Of a stretch of 64,000 nt of DNA, positions 10,631-19,353 are shown one piece after another (the first letter of the stretch is position 1; each line of letters starts with the position of its first letter). The position numbers and the translations under genes are program-made. Origin of the DNA: Croceicoccus pelagius (lineage in GTDB: Bacteria > Pseudomonadota > Alphaproteobacteria > Sphingomonadales > Sphingomonadaceae); assembly GCF_001661915.1 (NCBI RefSeq), contig NZ_LYWY01000037.1:186001-250000 (forward strand). Reading direction: 5' to 3'. The notes beneath the pieces are model-generated. The model saw nothing but the letters and a program-made list of their open reading frames with translations. It did no database searches and was not told the DNA's origin.

Positions 10631-12415
10631 TTAGATAAGCCGGGCCGGCATCAGCCCGCGCAGCGCATTGCCGATAAAGAAGCCTTCCGCAAGGTCATCA
10701 GCGGTCAGGTCCGCTTCTTGCGCCTTCCCATCCTCGATCAACGAGGCGCGCAATACGCCCGGCAGCAGGCCGGCGGACAGCGCGGGGGTCAGGTATTTGC
10801 CGTCCCGCTCGACGAACACGCTGGTGAAGCTGCCCTCGGTCAGAAGTCCGTCTTCGCGCACGAAAACCACTTCGCGCGCGCCGTCCGCTTCGGCCGCCTT
10901 GCGGGCATCGTCGTAGAAATCGCGGTCGGTCGTCTTGTGACGCAGCCGCCAGTCACCTTGCGGCACGGGAAGCGGGCTGAGCGCCACCGGAACCGGCCCG
11001 TCCATCGCATCGGGCATGTCGCTGCCTTCGATGTCCCATGTGCCGTTCTGCGCGACGAGCACGCGCAGCTTCTTCGGTTCGGTATTGAGGAAGCAGAAGG
11101 CCTGGATATGGTTGCGCAGCGCATGACGGTCGAGATCGAAGCCCAGCGCCAGTGCGCTGTCCTTCAATCGCTGAAGGTGAAACTCGATCAAGGGCACCCC
11201 GATCTTCGGATCGAAGGCCATCGTCTCGATCAGGTGCACGTCACGGCTGGCGGCTGCCACGAATTCTCCCTTTACCAGGCACTCGGCCCATTCATCGTCC
11301 AGCCGCGAGTCCACGACGATGCCCGAACCGACGCCCATGTGGGCCTGTCCGCACACGCGGCCTTCCAGCGACAAGGTGCGGATGGCGACATTGAAAGCGG
11401 CATCGCCGCTCGCGTCAACCCGTCCGACCGCGCCGCAGTACAACTTTCGGGGGGACTTCTCGATCTCGTCAATGATCTCCATCGCGCGGATCTTGGGCGC
11501 GCCGGTGATCGAACCGCAGGGAAAGACGGTGCGCAGGAGGTCGACCGCGCCTTCGCCGTCGCGCAGGCGGGCCCGCACGGTCGAAGTCATCTGGTGGAGC
11601 GTGGGATAAGTCTCCACCGCAAAGGCATCGCGCACTTGGACCGATCCCGGCACGGCCAGGCGCGAAACGTCGTTGCGCATGAGATCGGTGATCATCAGGT
11701 TCTCGGCGCGGTCCTTCTCGCTCGCGCCCAGTTCAGCCACCAGTGCCGCGTCCGCTTGTGCATCGGCGCCGCGCGGACGGGTGCCTTTCATGGGTTTCAG
11801 CATCGCGGCCCCGTCCTTCAGCGCGAAGAACAGTTCGGGCGAGAGGCTGAGGTGGTGCCGTTCCCCGTCGAAGACGAAGGCCCCGTATCCCGCCGCCGCG
11901 CGTGTGCGCAGCTTCGCATAGATCGCCAGCGGATCGCCTGCCCATGCGGCGTGGAGCGGGAACGTGAGGTTCGCCTGGTAGATGTCGCCTGCCCGGATCG
12001 CCTGCTGCACGCGTTCGAAGGCGGCGTCGTATTCCTCGCGCTCGATCGCCGGGCGCGCGGGCGAGAGGTGGGGCGGGCCGTGTTCGTCGTGGACTTGCGA
12101 CGCGATCCAGCCCGCGACTTCATCGGCGGGAATGGTCTCGTAGTGCTCGAACGCGCAGAGCCAGACGAGCGGGCCAGTGTCCTTGCCCGCAAGGCGCGGG
12201 GTCAGCCGTTCTTCCAGCGCCAGTCCCGCTTCGTAGGCGAGATAGCCTGCAAGGTGCAGTCCGCCGCGGCGCGCTTGCTCCGCCTCGGCCAGCACGGGTG
12301 CGACCTTGTCGGCGCCATCGGCACGGAAAACCGCCACGGGATCGCGGTAGAGGCGGGCGGGCGCCGCGCCGGACGTTTCGCGGGCATCGTCCAGCAGGAT
12401 GAAGGGCTTGCGCAT
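10631..12415 (-). CDS. pabB: bifunctional aminodeoxychorismate synthase component I / aminodeoxychorismate lyase
   Basis: A 594-residue fusion. Residues 1 to about 360 are the chorismate-binding PabB enzyme, recognisable by GDIYQANLTFPL, MKGTRPRG, ENLMITDLMRND and PCGSITGAPKIRAMEII. Residues about 385-594 are a fold-type IV PLP enzyme of the PabC type (LIEFHLQRL, EGSFTSVFVE). Together they convert chorismate and ammonia into p-aminobenzoate for folate. The ATG at 12415 precedes a conserved-looking N-terminus; the frame extends 20 codons upstream without support. A glutaminase subunit (PabA) is not in this window. First gene of the operon with the aminotransferase, rluA and arfB; the folate link to the nearby metF/metH genes is functional, not physical. 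Confidence 0.93.
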   Translation of the reverse strand: MRKPFILLDDARETSGAAPARLYRDPVAVFRADGADKVAPVLAEAEQARRGGLHLAGYLAYEAGLALEERLTPRLAGKDTGPLVWLCAFEHYETIPADEVAGWIASQVHDEHGPPHLSPARPAIEREEYDAAFERVQQAIRAGDIYQANLTFPLHAAWAGDPLAIYAKLRTRAAAGYGAFVFDGERHHLSLSPELFFALKDGAAMLKPMKGTRPRGADAQADAALVAELGASEKDRAENLMITDLMRNDVSRLAVPGSVQVRDAFAVETYPTLHQMTSTVRARLRDGEGAVDLLRTVFPCGSITGAPKIRAMEIIDEIEKSPRKLYCGAVGRVDASGDAAFNVAIRTLSLEGRVCGQAHMGVGSGIVVDSRLDDEWAECLVKGEFVAAASRDVHLIETMAFDPKIGVPLIEFHLQRLKDSALALGFDLDRHALRNHIQAFCFLNTEPKKLRVLVAQNGTWDIEGSDMPDAMDGPVPVALSPLPVPQGDWRLRHKTTDRDFYDDARKAAEADGAREVVFVREDGLLTEGSFTSVFVERDGKYLTPALSAGLLPGVLRASLIEDGKAQEADLTADDLAEGFFIGNALRGLMPARLI

Positions 12416-12530
12416 TGCTGAGCCTAGATGGCGTTCCTTGTGGGGTGCGGCAAGCCGTACTTGACCGCGCCCCACAGGCGGGGCCAGATCGGCGCATCAA
12501 TGGGGTCGCACGAAGGAATGGGCGCAAGGC

Positions 12531-14075
12531 ATGTCGGATAACGCGATTTTTCTCGGGCTCGCCGCGAATGGAGAGCGCCAGTACCTCGAACTGTCGCGCG
12601 CGAACCGGCACGGCCTGATCGCGGGCGCGACCGGCACCGGCAAGACGGTGACGCTGCAGGGCCTGGCGGAGAGTTTTTCGGCAAACGGCGTTCCGGTCTT
12701 CGTTGCCGACGTGAAAGGCGACCTGTCGGGTATTTCGATGCCCGGTTCGCCCACGTTCAAGCATGCCGACAAGCTGGAGGGGCGGGCGAAGGAACTGGGC
12801 ATGGACGACTATGCCTATTCCGACAATCCGGCGGTTTTCTGGGATCTATACGGTGAACAGGGCCACCCGATCCGCACGACGGTGTCCGAAATGGGGCCGC
12901 TGCTGCTGTCGCGGCTGATGGATCTGAACGAGACGCAGGAAGGCGTGCTGAACATCGCGTTCCATTACGCCGACGCGCAAGGGTTGCTGCTGCTCGATCT
13001 CGACGATCTTCAGGCGATGCTGGCGCATACGGCGGAAAACGCGAAGGCGCTGTCGACCACTTACGGCAACGTGACGAAGGCCAGCGTCGGCGCGATTCAG
13101 CGTTCTCTGCTTTCGCTGCGCTCGCAAGGCGGGGACCAGTTCTTCGGCGAGCCTGCGCTGGAAATCGACGACTTTATTAAGTGCGACGAAAACGGGCGCG
13201 GATTTATCAACGTGCTCGCCGCCGACAAGCTGATGCGCAGCCCCAAGCTCTACGCGACGTTCCTGCTCTGGCTGCTGTCCGAACTGTTCGAAATGCTGCC
13301 CGAAGTGGGCGACCCGGAAAAGCCGAAGCTGGTCTTCTTCTTTGACGAGGCACACCTGCTGTTCGACGACGCGCCAAAGGCGCTGGAGGAAAAGATCGAG
13401 CAGGTCGTGCGCCTGATCCGTTCCAAGGGCGTGGGCGTGTTCTTCGTGACGCAGAACCCGATCGACATCCCTGAGGACGTTGCAGGACAGCTTGGCAACC
13501 GCGTCCAGCACGCCCTTCGTGCCTTTACTCCGCGCGACCAGAAGGCGATCAAGGCGGCGGCGGATACCTTCCGCATCAACCCCGAACTCGACGTGGCCGA
13601 GGCGATTACCCAGCTGAAAACGGGTGAGGCGCTGGTATCGACGCTGATGGAGGACGGCGCGCCTTCGATCGTCCAGCGCACCCTGATCAAGCCGCCGCGC
13701 TCGCGCCTCGGTCCGGTCAATGCAAAGGAGCGCGCGATCATCCGCTCGGTCAGTCCGGTGGAGGGGAAATACGACACCACCGTCGACCGCGAGAGCGCTG
13801 AGGAAGTGCTGGCGCAAAAGGCTGCCGACGCCGTCGCGACTGCCGCCGAAGTGGCGGAAAAGGGCCGCGAGGAAGTGGGCAAGCGCGAACGCAAGTCGAC
13901 CAGCCTGTGGGGCATGGACATCGGCAAGGCCGGCAAGAGCGCGATCAAGGCCGCGGCTGGTTCTGCCGTGTCGATCGGCGTGGCCGCTGCGCTGGGAAAG
14001 AAGTCGAGCGCCGACCCGCTACGGACGGGGCTGAACGCGTTCGTGCGGAATATCGTCGGTGGGTTGATGAGGTGA
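12531..14075 (+). CDS. HerA-like ATPase, DUF853 family
   Basis: A 514-residue P-loop ATPase of the HerA/FtsK superfamily. The Walker [11 protein letters not shown] is near residue 34, the Walker B-like [12 protein letters not shown] near 265, and [28 protein letters not shown] is the DUF853 (YjgR) signature. A helical, charged C-terminus with a Gly/Ala segment ends the chain. Members are presumed DNA-translocating ATPases but the cellular role is not established. Full length. It is divergent from pabBC with a 115-bp spacer and convergent with the sensor kinase operon across an inverted-repeat element. No NurA nuclease gene is adjacent. Confidence 0.9.
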   Translation: MSDNAIFLGLAANGERQYLELSRANRHGLIAGATGTGKTVTLQGLAESFSANGVPVFVADVKGDLSGISMPGSPTFKHADKLEGRAKELGMDDYAYSDNPAVFWDLYGEQGHPIRTTVSEMGPLLLSRLMDLNETQEGVLNIAFHYADAQGLLLLDLDDLQAMLAHTAENAKALSTTYGNVTKASVGAIQRSLLSLRSQGGDQFFGEPALEIDDFIKCDENGRGFINVLAADKLMRSPKLYATFLLWLLSELFEMLPEVGDPEKPKLVFFFDEAHLLFDDAPKALEEKIEQVVRLIRSKGVGVFFVTQNPIDIPEDVAGQLGNRVQHALRAFTPRDQKAIKAAADTFRINPELDVAEAITQLKTGEALVSTLMEDGAPSIVQRTLIKPPRSRLGPVNAKERAIIRSVSPVEGKYDTTVDRESAEEVLAQKAADAVATAAEVAEKGREEVGKRERKSTSLWGMDIGKAGKSAIKAAAGSAVSIGVAAALGKKSSADPLRTGLNAFVRNIVGGLMR

Positions 14076-14095
14076 TTTGTGAAGGTTGGTGGGAT

Positions 14096-14378
14096 TTTTT
14101 TGTTTTAGCCCCTCAGACGCCGGGCGCCGGATTGTTTGTTTAGCCTCAAGCGCCGGCGGGGCCATACGGCCTTTTGGCTATCCTCGCATAAGCTCGGGCG
14201 CGCGTTCGCGCTTGCCGGTGTCGCTTCGCGCCCGGAATTTCGCCAGACCTAGAGGTAGGCACTTAATCGGGGCGCCGAAGGCGACTCCCGCAAGGCCGAA
14301 CGGCCGCCGCCGCTTATGCGGCGAAGCCAAGCGGGCCGTATGGCCCGCGCCCGGCGTCTGAGGGGCTAAAACAAAAAA
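14096..14378. repeat. 283-bp intergenic inverted-repeat element (MITE- or palindrome-like)
   Basis: Between two convergent genes lies an element bounded by perfect 32-bp inverted repeats (14096-14127 and 14347-14378; outer end six T, then gttttagcccctcagacg). The symmetry continues inward: gggccatacggcc at 14159-14171 pairs with 14334-14346, and cgcataag at 14185-14192 with 14313-14320. The left arm carries about 30 extra bases (14128-14157) that look like a second, decayed copy of the terminal motif. The roughly 120-bp centre has further hairpins, such as cgggcgcg/cgcgcccg. No credible gene is inside. The T runs are on the outer 5' sides, so it is not a normal terminator. Confidence 0.8.
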
Positions 14379-14393
14379 CTGCGGAGCCACTAC

Positions 14394-15779
14394 CTAGCCA
14401 ATGGGCAAACGCAATTCCGCGTTCAGCCCGCCTTCGGCGCGGTTTCTCAATACCAGCGAGCCGCCGTGCTGTTCAGCGATCGCGCGGGCCAGCGCAAGGC
14501 CGATGCCGGCGCCGCCGGTTCCGCGATTGCGGCTGGGGTCGCCGCGTTCGAACGGCTCCATCATGCGGCCGAGCTCGTCCTCGGGAATGCCGGGGCCGTT
14601 GTCGGCGACGCTGATGACCGCCAGGTTGCCGCGTTTTTCTACCGTCACACAGGCCCCGCCCGCATAGCGCAAAGCGTTGGAGGCAAGGTTGCGGATGGCG
14701 CGGCGCAGCCATGTCGCGCGCACGGGCAGGACGATGCGCGTGGTATCGCCCAGCTCGACTGCCTGTCCCATGTCCTCGAACTCCTCTACCACCGAGGCGG
14801 TAAGGGCGGAAATCTCAGTCGGCTCGACAGGGTCCGATGGGCGGCCCACGCGGGCCAACGAAAGGATGTCGTCGAGCGTGCGTGTGATATCCTCGATCGT
14901 GCCGGCCATCTTGGCGCGCTCGTGGTCGTCGTCGACCGATTCGATCCGTACGCGCAGCGCGGCCAGCGGCGTCTTCAGGTCGTGCCCGATCGCGCCCAGC
15001 ATCACGTCCTTTTCGTCGAGCAGCGCGCCGATTCGCGCCTCCATCGCGTTGTGCGCGGCGATCAGGCTACGGGTGTCGAGCGGTCCCTGCGGCTCCACCC
15101 GGCCATCGGGGGACAGCGCGGGATTGGCGGCGAAATCCTCCACCCGCCGGGTCAGCGCGGCCAGCGGCTTGGTGATCCGGCGCAGGATGAGCGCGATCAC
15201 GCCGATCAGAACGACATAGATCAGTAGCGTCTGACCGATGAGATTGCGTAGGAAACGCGGTTCGCGCTCGTCGCGCAAGGTGCGGGCGACCAGCCACTGG
15301 TCGCTACCCTGTTCGCGCACGGATGCGATAATGACCGATTCGGGCTCCGGCCTGCCGTCGCGGCCCCGCAGTTCGCGGCGGCGTTCGAAAAAGCGGCCCA
15401 AGGGCGTATCGTCGATATCGCGTTCGAAAACCTGGATCTCTGCTGTCTCCAACCCTTGCGCGGACAGGATGTCGCCCAGCTTTGCCTCGAAAGCGCGTTT
15501 GCGTTTGTCGCTTTCAAGAAGCGGGGTCGCGTCCATGCGCAAAAGCCGGCCCATACGCGGCGGGCGGCCACGGGGCGGACGCATTTCGCTGCCGTCGGCC
15601 TGACGCAGGACGCGCCCGCCGATCATGCGAAAGGCGAGCGAGTGGATGATGCCGTTTTCCTCGCGCTCGAGCTGGGCGCGATACGCGATGCCTGCACCGA
15701 TCCCTTGCGCGACAAGCAATGCCAGCGCGACGGCCAGCAGCATCTGTCCCTGAAGAGATTTGGGCAGGAACCGCCTCAT
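14394..15779 (-). CDS. two-component sensor histidine kinase
   Basis: A 461-residue membrane kinase: TM1 at about 12-32, a periplasmic domain of about 145 residues rich in Arg/Glu, TM2 at about 181-200, a HAMP linker, the HisKA box LGAIGHDLKTPLA with His266, then an ATPase domain with NLASNALRYAGG, DNGPGIPED and GTGGAGIGLALA. All catalytic motifs are intact. It overlaps the response regulator gene by 4 nt at 15776-15779 and so is made with it. The upstream EF-hand gene suggests a role in divalent cation or envelope sensing, which is inference only. Confidence 0.93.
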   Translation of the reverse strand: MRRFLPKSLQGQMLLAVALALLVAQGIGAGIAYRAQLEREENGIIHSLAFRMIGGRVLRQADGSEMRPPRGRPPRMGRLLRMDATPLLESDKRKRAFEAKLGDILSAQGLETAEIQVFERDIDDTPLGRFFERRRELRGRDGRPEPESVIIASVREQGSDQWLVARTLRDEREPRFLRNLIGQTLLIYVVLIGVIALILRRITKPLAALTRRVEDFAANPALSPDGRVEPQGPLDTRSLIAAHNAMEARIGALLDEKDVMLGAIGHDLKTPLAALRVRIESVDDDHERAKMAGTIEDITRTLDDILSLARVGRPSDPVEPTEISALTASVVEEFEDMGQAVELGDTTRIVLPVRATWLRRAIRNLASNALRYAGGACVTVEKRGNLAVISVADNGPGIPEDELGRMMEPFERGDPSRNRGTGGAGIGLALARAIAEQHGGSLVLRNRAEGGLNAELRLPIG

Positions 15780-16513
15780 GCAGCGACCGAATCGACCCGC
15801 GAAACGTCTGCGGCCAGCATGTAACCGCCGCCGCGCACGGTCAGGATCAGGTGCGGGTCGGTGCGGTCCTCTTCGACCTTGCGGCGAAGGCGGCTGATCG
15901 CGTTGTCGATGCTGCGGTCGAACAGGTGCGCCTCGCGGCCCTGCACCATGTCGAGCAGGCGGTCACGGTCCAATACCTGTCGCGGATGGTCGAGAAACGC
16001 GCGCAGCAGGCGGAATTCGGCCGAGGATATGGCGACAACGGCACCTTCGGGGTCGGTCAGGCGGCGCTTCAGCGGGTCGAGTCGCCAGCCTTCGAACATG
16101 TAGTCCTGCTCCATCGACGGCATGGCCTCTGCGCGGGTGGCGCGGCGCAGGACGGAGCGGATGCGGGCGACGAGTTCGCGCGGCTCGAAAGGCTTCACGA
16201 CATAGTCGTCCGCCCCGATTTCCAGCCCGACGATCCGGTCGGTCGCCTCTCCGCGCGCGGTCAGCAGGATGACCGGGGTCTTCTGCGTCTCGACGAGATG
16301 GCGGCACAGCGACAGCCCGTCTTCGCCCGGCATCATGATGTCGAGCAGCACCAGATCGGCCGGTTCGTCGCGCAGCATCGTGCGCGCAATCGCCGCGCTT
16401 GCGGCCTGCCGCACGGCAAAGCCCTGCTTCGACAGGTAGGAAGCGAGCGGATCGCGCAGGGCTTCTTCGTCATCGACGAGGAGGATGCGGTCGGGAACCT
16501 GCCTGTCGGCCAT
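15776..16513 (-). CDS. OmpR/PhoB-family response regulator
   Basis: A 245-residue regulator with a receiver domain (ILLVDDEEALRDPL; phospho-acceptor Asp58 in LVLLDIMMPG; Lys in DDYVVKPFEPRE) and a C-terminal winged helix (LSSAEFRLLRAFL-like segment, then DRSIDNAISRLRRKVEEDRTDP). The start at 16513 has a clear AAAGG ribosome binding site about 9 nt upstream; an in-frame ATG 10 codons earlier lacks one. The adjacent kinase is the obvious partner. Confidence 0.94.
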   Translation of the reverse strand: MADRQVPDRILLVDDEEALRDPLASYLSKQGFAVRQAASAAIARTMLRDEPADLVLLDIMMPGEDGLSLCRHLVETQKTPVILLTARGEATDRIVGLEIGADDYVVKPFEPRELVARIRSVLRRATRAEAMPSMEQDYMFEGWRLDPLKRRLTDPEGAVVAISSAEFRLLRAFLDHPRQVLDRDRLLDMVQGREAHLFDRSIDNAISRLRRKVEEDRTDPHLILTVRGGGYMLAADVSRVDSVAA

Positions 16514-16603
16514 CAGGGTGCCTTTCAATGGTTCGGGGCGCACCGGCAGATACGGGCGCGCCCCTTGATATTGCCGTCTATGGCGCCGGGATCAACGATC
16601 CGC

Positions 16604-17134
16604 TCAATTCGCCTGACGTGCCTCACGGCGTTCCTTCCAGGCCTCGCGCATCTGTTCGCGGGCAGCCTGACGTTCCTCGACGGTCACAGTGCCGTCGCCG
16701 TTTGCGTCCATCTTGGCGAAGTGAGCCTGGACACCGGCGTCGAATTCGGCGCGGGTGATCGTGCCGTCGTTGTTGGTGTCGGCCATCTTGCCCATCATGT
16801 GCATGCCTTGGCCGCGCTTGCCGTGGTGGTCGCGCATGCCTTCGCCGCGTTTGCCGCGCATTTCGCGACCCTCGGTGAACTCTTCAAGGCTGAGTGAGCC
16901 GTTGCCATCGGTGTCGAGCCTGGTGAAGCGTTCCTTCACGCGGGCTTCACGGTCTGCGGCGTCGATCTTGCCGTCGGAATTGACGTCCATCCTGTCGAAC
17001 ATGGCGGCCGACTTGGTCTGGGCTTCGGCCAGAGTGACCGGGCCCTTTTCGGCCATCATGCCGGGGGCTGCATATGCCACGGTGCCCATGGCCAGAACGG
17101 CGGCGCCAGCGGCAAGGATAGTCTTCTTCATCAT
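16604..17134 (-). CDS. secreted EF-hand calcium-binding protein
   Basis: A 176-residue exported protein with signal peptide (MMKKTILAAGAAVLAMGTVAYA) and four EF-hand loops in two pairs: DVNSDGKIDAAD, DTDGNGSLSLEE, DTNNDGTITRAE and DANGDGTVTVEE. All have the Asp/Asn-rich calcium ligand pattern. Between the pairs is a His/Met/Gly/Lys-rich linker (about 93-115) with several His and Met residues that could bind another metal. The C-terminus is Arg/Glu-rich. It lies 90 bp upstream of the response regulator on the same strand, so the three genes may form an operon with the EF-hand protein as sensor accessory or target. Function inferred from domain only. Confidence 0.85.
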   Translation of the reverse strand: MMKKTILAAGAAVLAMGTVAYAAPGMMAEKGPVTLAEAQTKSAAMFDRMDVNSDGKIDAADREARVKERFTRLDTDGNGSLSLEEFTEGREMRGKRGEGMRDHHGKRGQGMHMMGKMADTNNDGTITRAEFDAGVQAHFAKMDANGDGTVTVEERQAAREQMREAWKERREARQAN

Positions 17135-17324
17135 GAGTATCGTCCTCTCTCAACGATCCTGAGTGAATGGGTGAAGCCGCGGAAGCGCCGCCAAGGGCTT
17201 GGGGGAGGGGACATCAGGGGAAACCCGAGATCGTCGCCCCGCGACTTCTGGGGACCGTTCTACATGTCCAGTGTCGCAGCTTTATGCCGGGCGAGAGGAG
17301 AATTGTCGCACTGTGTATCAGGGT

Positions 17325-17347
17325 GAGGGGGCGGTTAATGCCCCCTC
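17325..17347 (-). terminator. hairpin downstream of the Xaa-Pro peptidase gene
   Basis: A perfect 8-bp GC-rich stem (gagggggc at 17325-17332, gccccctc at 17340-17347) lies 18 bp past the peptidase stop. There is no U-tract on the minus strand, so it may stabilise the 3' end rather than terminate by itself. The rest of the 230-bp gap to the EF-hand gene shows nothing else clear apart from the promoter region of that gene. Confidence 0.4.
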
Positions 17348-17364
17348 AAGCTGATGAACCCGAT

Positions 17365-19197
17365 TCAGGCCGAAAGCGGCGCGCACTGCGCCTTCAGCCA
17401 TTCGAGGCGTTCGCCTTCGAGCTGCGGGCCGACGACTTCGAGAACCTTGGCGTGATAGGCGTTCAGCCATTCCAGTTCCGCCGCGGTCAACATCGCGACA
17501 TCGGTCAACCGGCGGTCGATCGGGGCGAACGTCAGCGTCTCGAAACCCATCGATTCCAGTTCCGCGCCCGCGATCTCGACATTGTGGACCAGCACGAGGT
17601 TCTCGATCCGGATGCCGTATTCGCCGGCCTTGTAGTAACCCGGCTCGTTCGACAGGATCATGCCCGGAAGCAGCGCCTGTTCCTTCGTACCCCGGCTCTT
17701 GCCGACGTTCTGCGGCCCTTCGTGTACGCCAAGATATGCGCCGACGCCGTGGCCGGTGCCATGGGCATAGTCGATGCCCGCCTGCCACAGGAACTGGCGC
17801 GCCAGCGTGTCCAATTGGCTGCCGACGGTGCCCTTGGGAAAGATCGCCATGGCCAGCGCGATGTGGCCCTTCAGAACGCGGGTGAAGCGGTCCTTCACTT
17901 CCGCGCCGGGCGCGTCGGGGCCGACCCAGACGGTGCGGGTGATGTCGGTGGTGCCGTCATAATACTGGCCGCCCGAATCGACGAGATAGACGCTGTTGGG
18001 TTCCAGCGTGCGGTTGGTCTCCTCGCTCACGCGGTAGTGGACGACCGCGCCGTTGGGCCCTGCGCCCGAAATCGTGTCGAACGACAGGTCGGTCAGCTTG
18101 TCGCTTTCGGCGCGGAAGGCTTCCAGACGGTCCGATGCGGCAAGCTCGGTCAGTTCGCCCTTCGGGCCTTCGGTTTCGACGAAGTGCAGGAACTTGGCGA
18201 TGGCCGCGCCGTCGCGGGCCTGTGCGGCGCGGTGGCCGGCCTGTTCCGCATCGGTCTTGATCGCCTTGGGCAGGACGACTGGGTCACGCTCTTCCTTCAC
18301 GGTGGCCCCTGCATCGTCGAGCGCGCGGAAGATCGCGGCGACCGAACGGTCGGGGTCGACGGCAACGGTCGTGCCGCCCATTGCGGCCAGTTCATCCTCG
18401 AAAGCGTCGCGATCACGCACCGACACGGCATTGCCGAGGTGGGCGATGAGTTCGGGCGTCACTTTATCGGGCGCGATGAACAGGTCCGCCGTTCCGTCGC
18501 TGCGTACGATGGCAAACGACAGGGCGACCGGCGTGCGCGAAACGTCGGAGCCGCGGATGTTGAACAGCCACGCGATCGAATCGAGCGCGGTGATCACGGC
18601 CGCGTCGTATTCGTTTTCCTTCAGCCACTCCGCGATCGCGCCGCGCTTGTCCGCGCTCGAACGGCCGGTGTACGCCTCGTCGTGCGGGCGGGCGGGCGCG
18701 CAGCTGGGGGCAGGCTGGTCTTCCCAGACGGAATCGACGGGGTTGGTATCCACCGCGACAAGTTCGCCGCCCTTCTTTTCCAGCGCCGCGGCCATGCCCT
18801 TGGCCCAGCCGCGCGAATGGAGCCACGGGTCGAACCCGATGCGGGCGTCGGCGGTGGCATTCTTGCGCAGCCAGTCGGCGGGGCTGGTGTCGGGGATGCT
18901 TTCGTAGTCCCAGAACTTGCCATCGACCTGATCGCGCACCTGCAGGGTGTAGCGGCCGTCGACGAACATCACCGCCCGGTCCAGCGTGACGAGCGCGATG
19001 CCCGCCGAGCCGCCGAACCCCGTCAGCCAGGCAAGGCGCTTGGCATATTCGCCAACATATTCGCTCATGTGTTCGTCGCTGATCGGGATGACGAACCCGG
19101 TAAGGTCGCGGCGTTTGAGTTCCTCTCGCAGGGCGTGGAGGCGGGCTTCGTGGGTCTGCATCAGCATCGTGTTGTCTCTCGTATCCGGTAATGCCAT
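17365..19197 (-). CDS. Xaa-Pro aminopeptidase, M24 family
   Basis: A 610-residue metallopeptidase that removes an N-terminal residue before proline. It has two creatinase-like N-terminal domains and the C-terminal pita-bread catalytic domain, with metal ligands in YLVDSGGQYYDGTTDITR (two Asp), GTGHGVGAYLGVHEGP (His) and LSNEPGYY/IRIENLVLV (two Glu). The length of about 600 matches the long bacterial/eukaryotic APP1-type enzymes. Start: ATG 19197 (AGGG 8 nt upstream) or ATG 19167 ten codons later. It is divergent from an oligopeptidase gene, suggesting a local theme of peptide breakdown. Confidence 0.93.
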   Translation of the reverse strand: MALPDTRDNTMLMQTHEARLHALREELKRRDLTGFVIPISDEHMSEYVGEYAKRLAWLTGFGGSAGIALVTLDRAVMFVDGRYTLQVRDQVDGKFWDYESIPDTSPADWLRKNATADARIGFDPWLHSRGWAKGMAAALEKKGGELVAVDTNPVDSVWEDQPAPSCAPARPHDEAYTGRSSADKRGAIAEWLKENEYDAAVITALDSIAWLFNIRGSDVSRTPVALSFAIVRSDGTADLFIAPDKVTPELIAHLGNAVSVRDRDAFEDELAAMGGTTVAVDPDRSVAAIFRALDDAGATVKEERDPVVLPKAIKTDAEQAGHRAAQARDGAAIAKFLHFVETEGPKGELTELAASDRLEAFRAESDKLTDLSFDTISGAGPNGAVVHYRVSEETNRTLEPNSVYLVDSGGQYYDGTTDITRTVWVGPDAPGAEVKDRFTRVLKGHIALAMAIFPKGTVGSQLDTLARQFLWQAGIDYAHGTGHGVGAYLGVHEGPQNVGKSRGTKEQALLPGMILSNEPGYYKAGEYGIRIENLVLVHNVEIAGAELESMGFETLTFAPIDRRLTDVAMLTAAELEWLNAYHAKVLEVVGPQLEGERLEWLKAQCAPLSA

Positions 19198-19353
19198 CAG
19201 GCCCTGTCTCGAAGGGCCTTGTAAGGCTCATGCGCGCAACATAGGCCCCATGAACCGGCCTTTCCAGCGAAGTTCCCCTTTGCGAGGGGATGGGCCGTCC
19301 CCATTTCAGGGTCCCCCGACCTTTCGAATACTGATGCCGAGGACCAGATTCCC

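Noticed and set aside
14086..14390. Small proteins of 70-91 residues encoded in the inverted-repeat element
   Set aside because: The frames arise from the repeat symmetry, have no ribosome binding sites and are rich in Arg/Pro/Gly as expected from GC-rich noncoding DNA.
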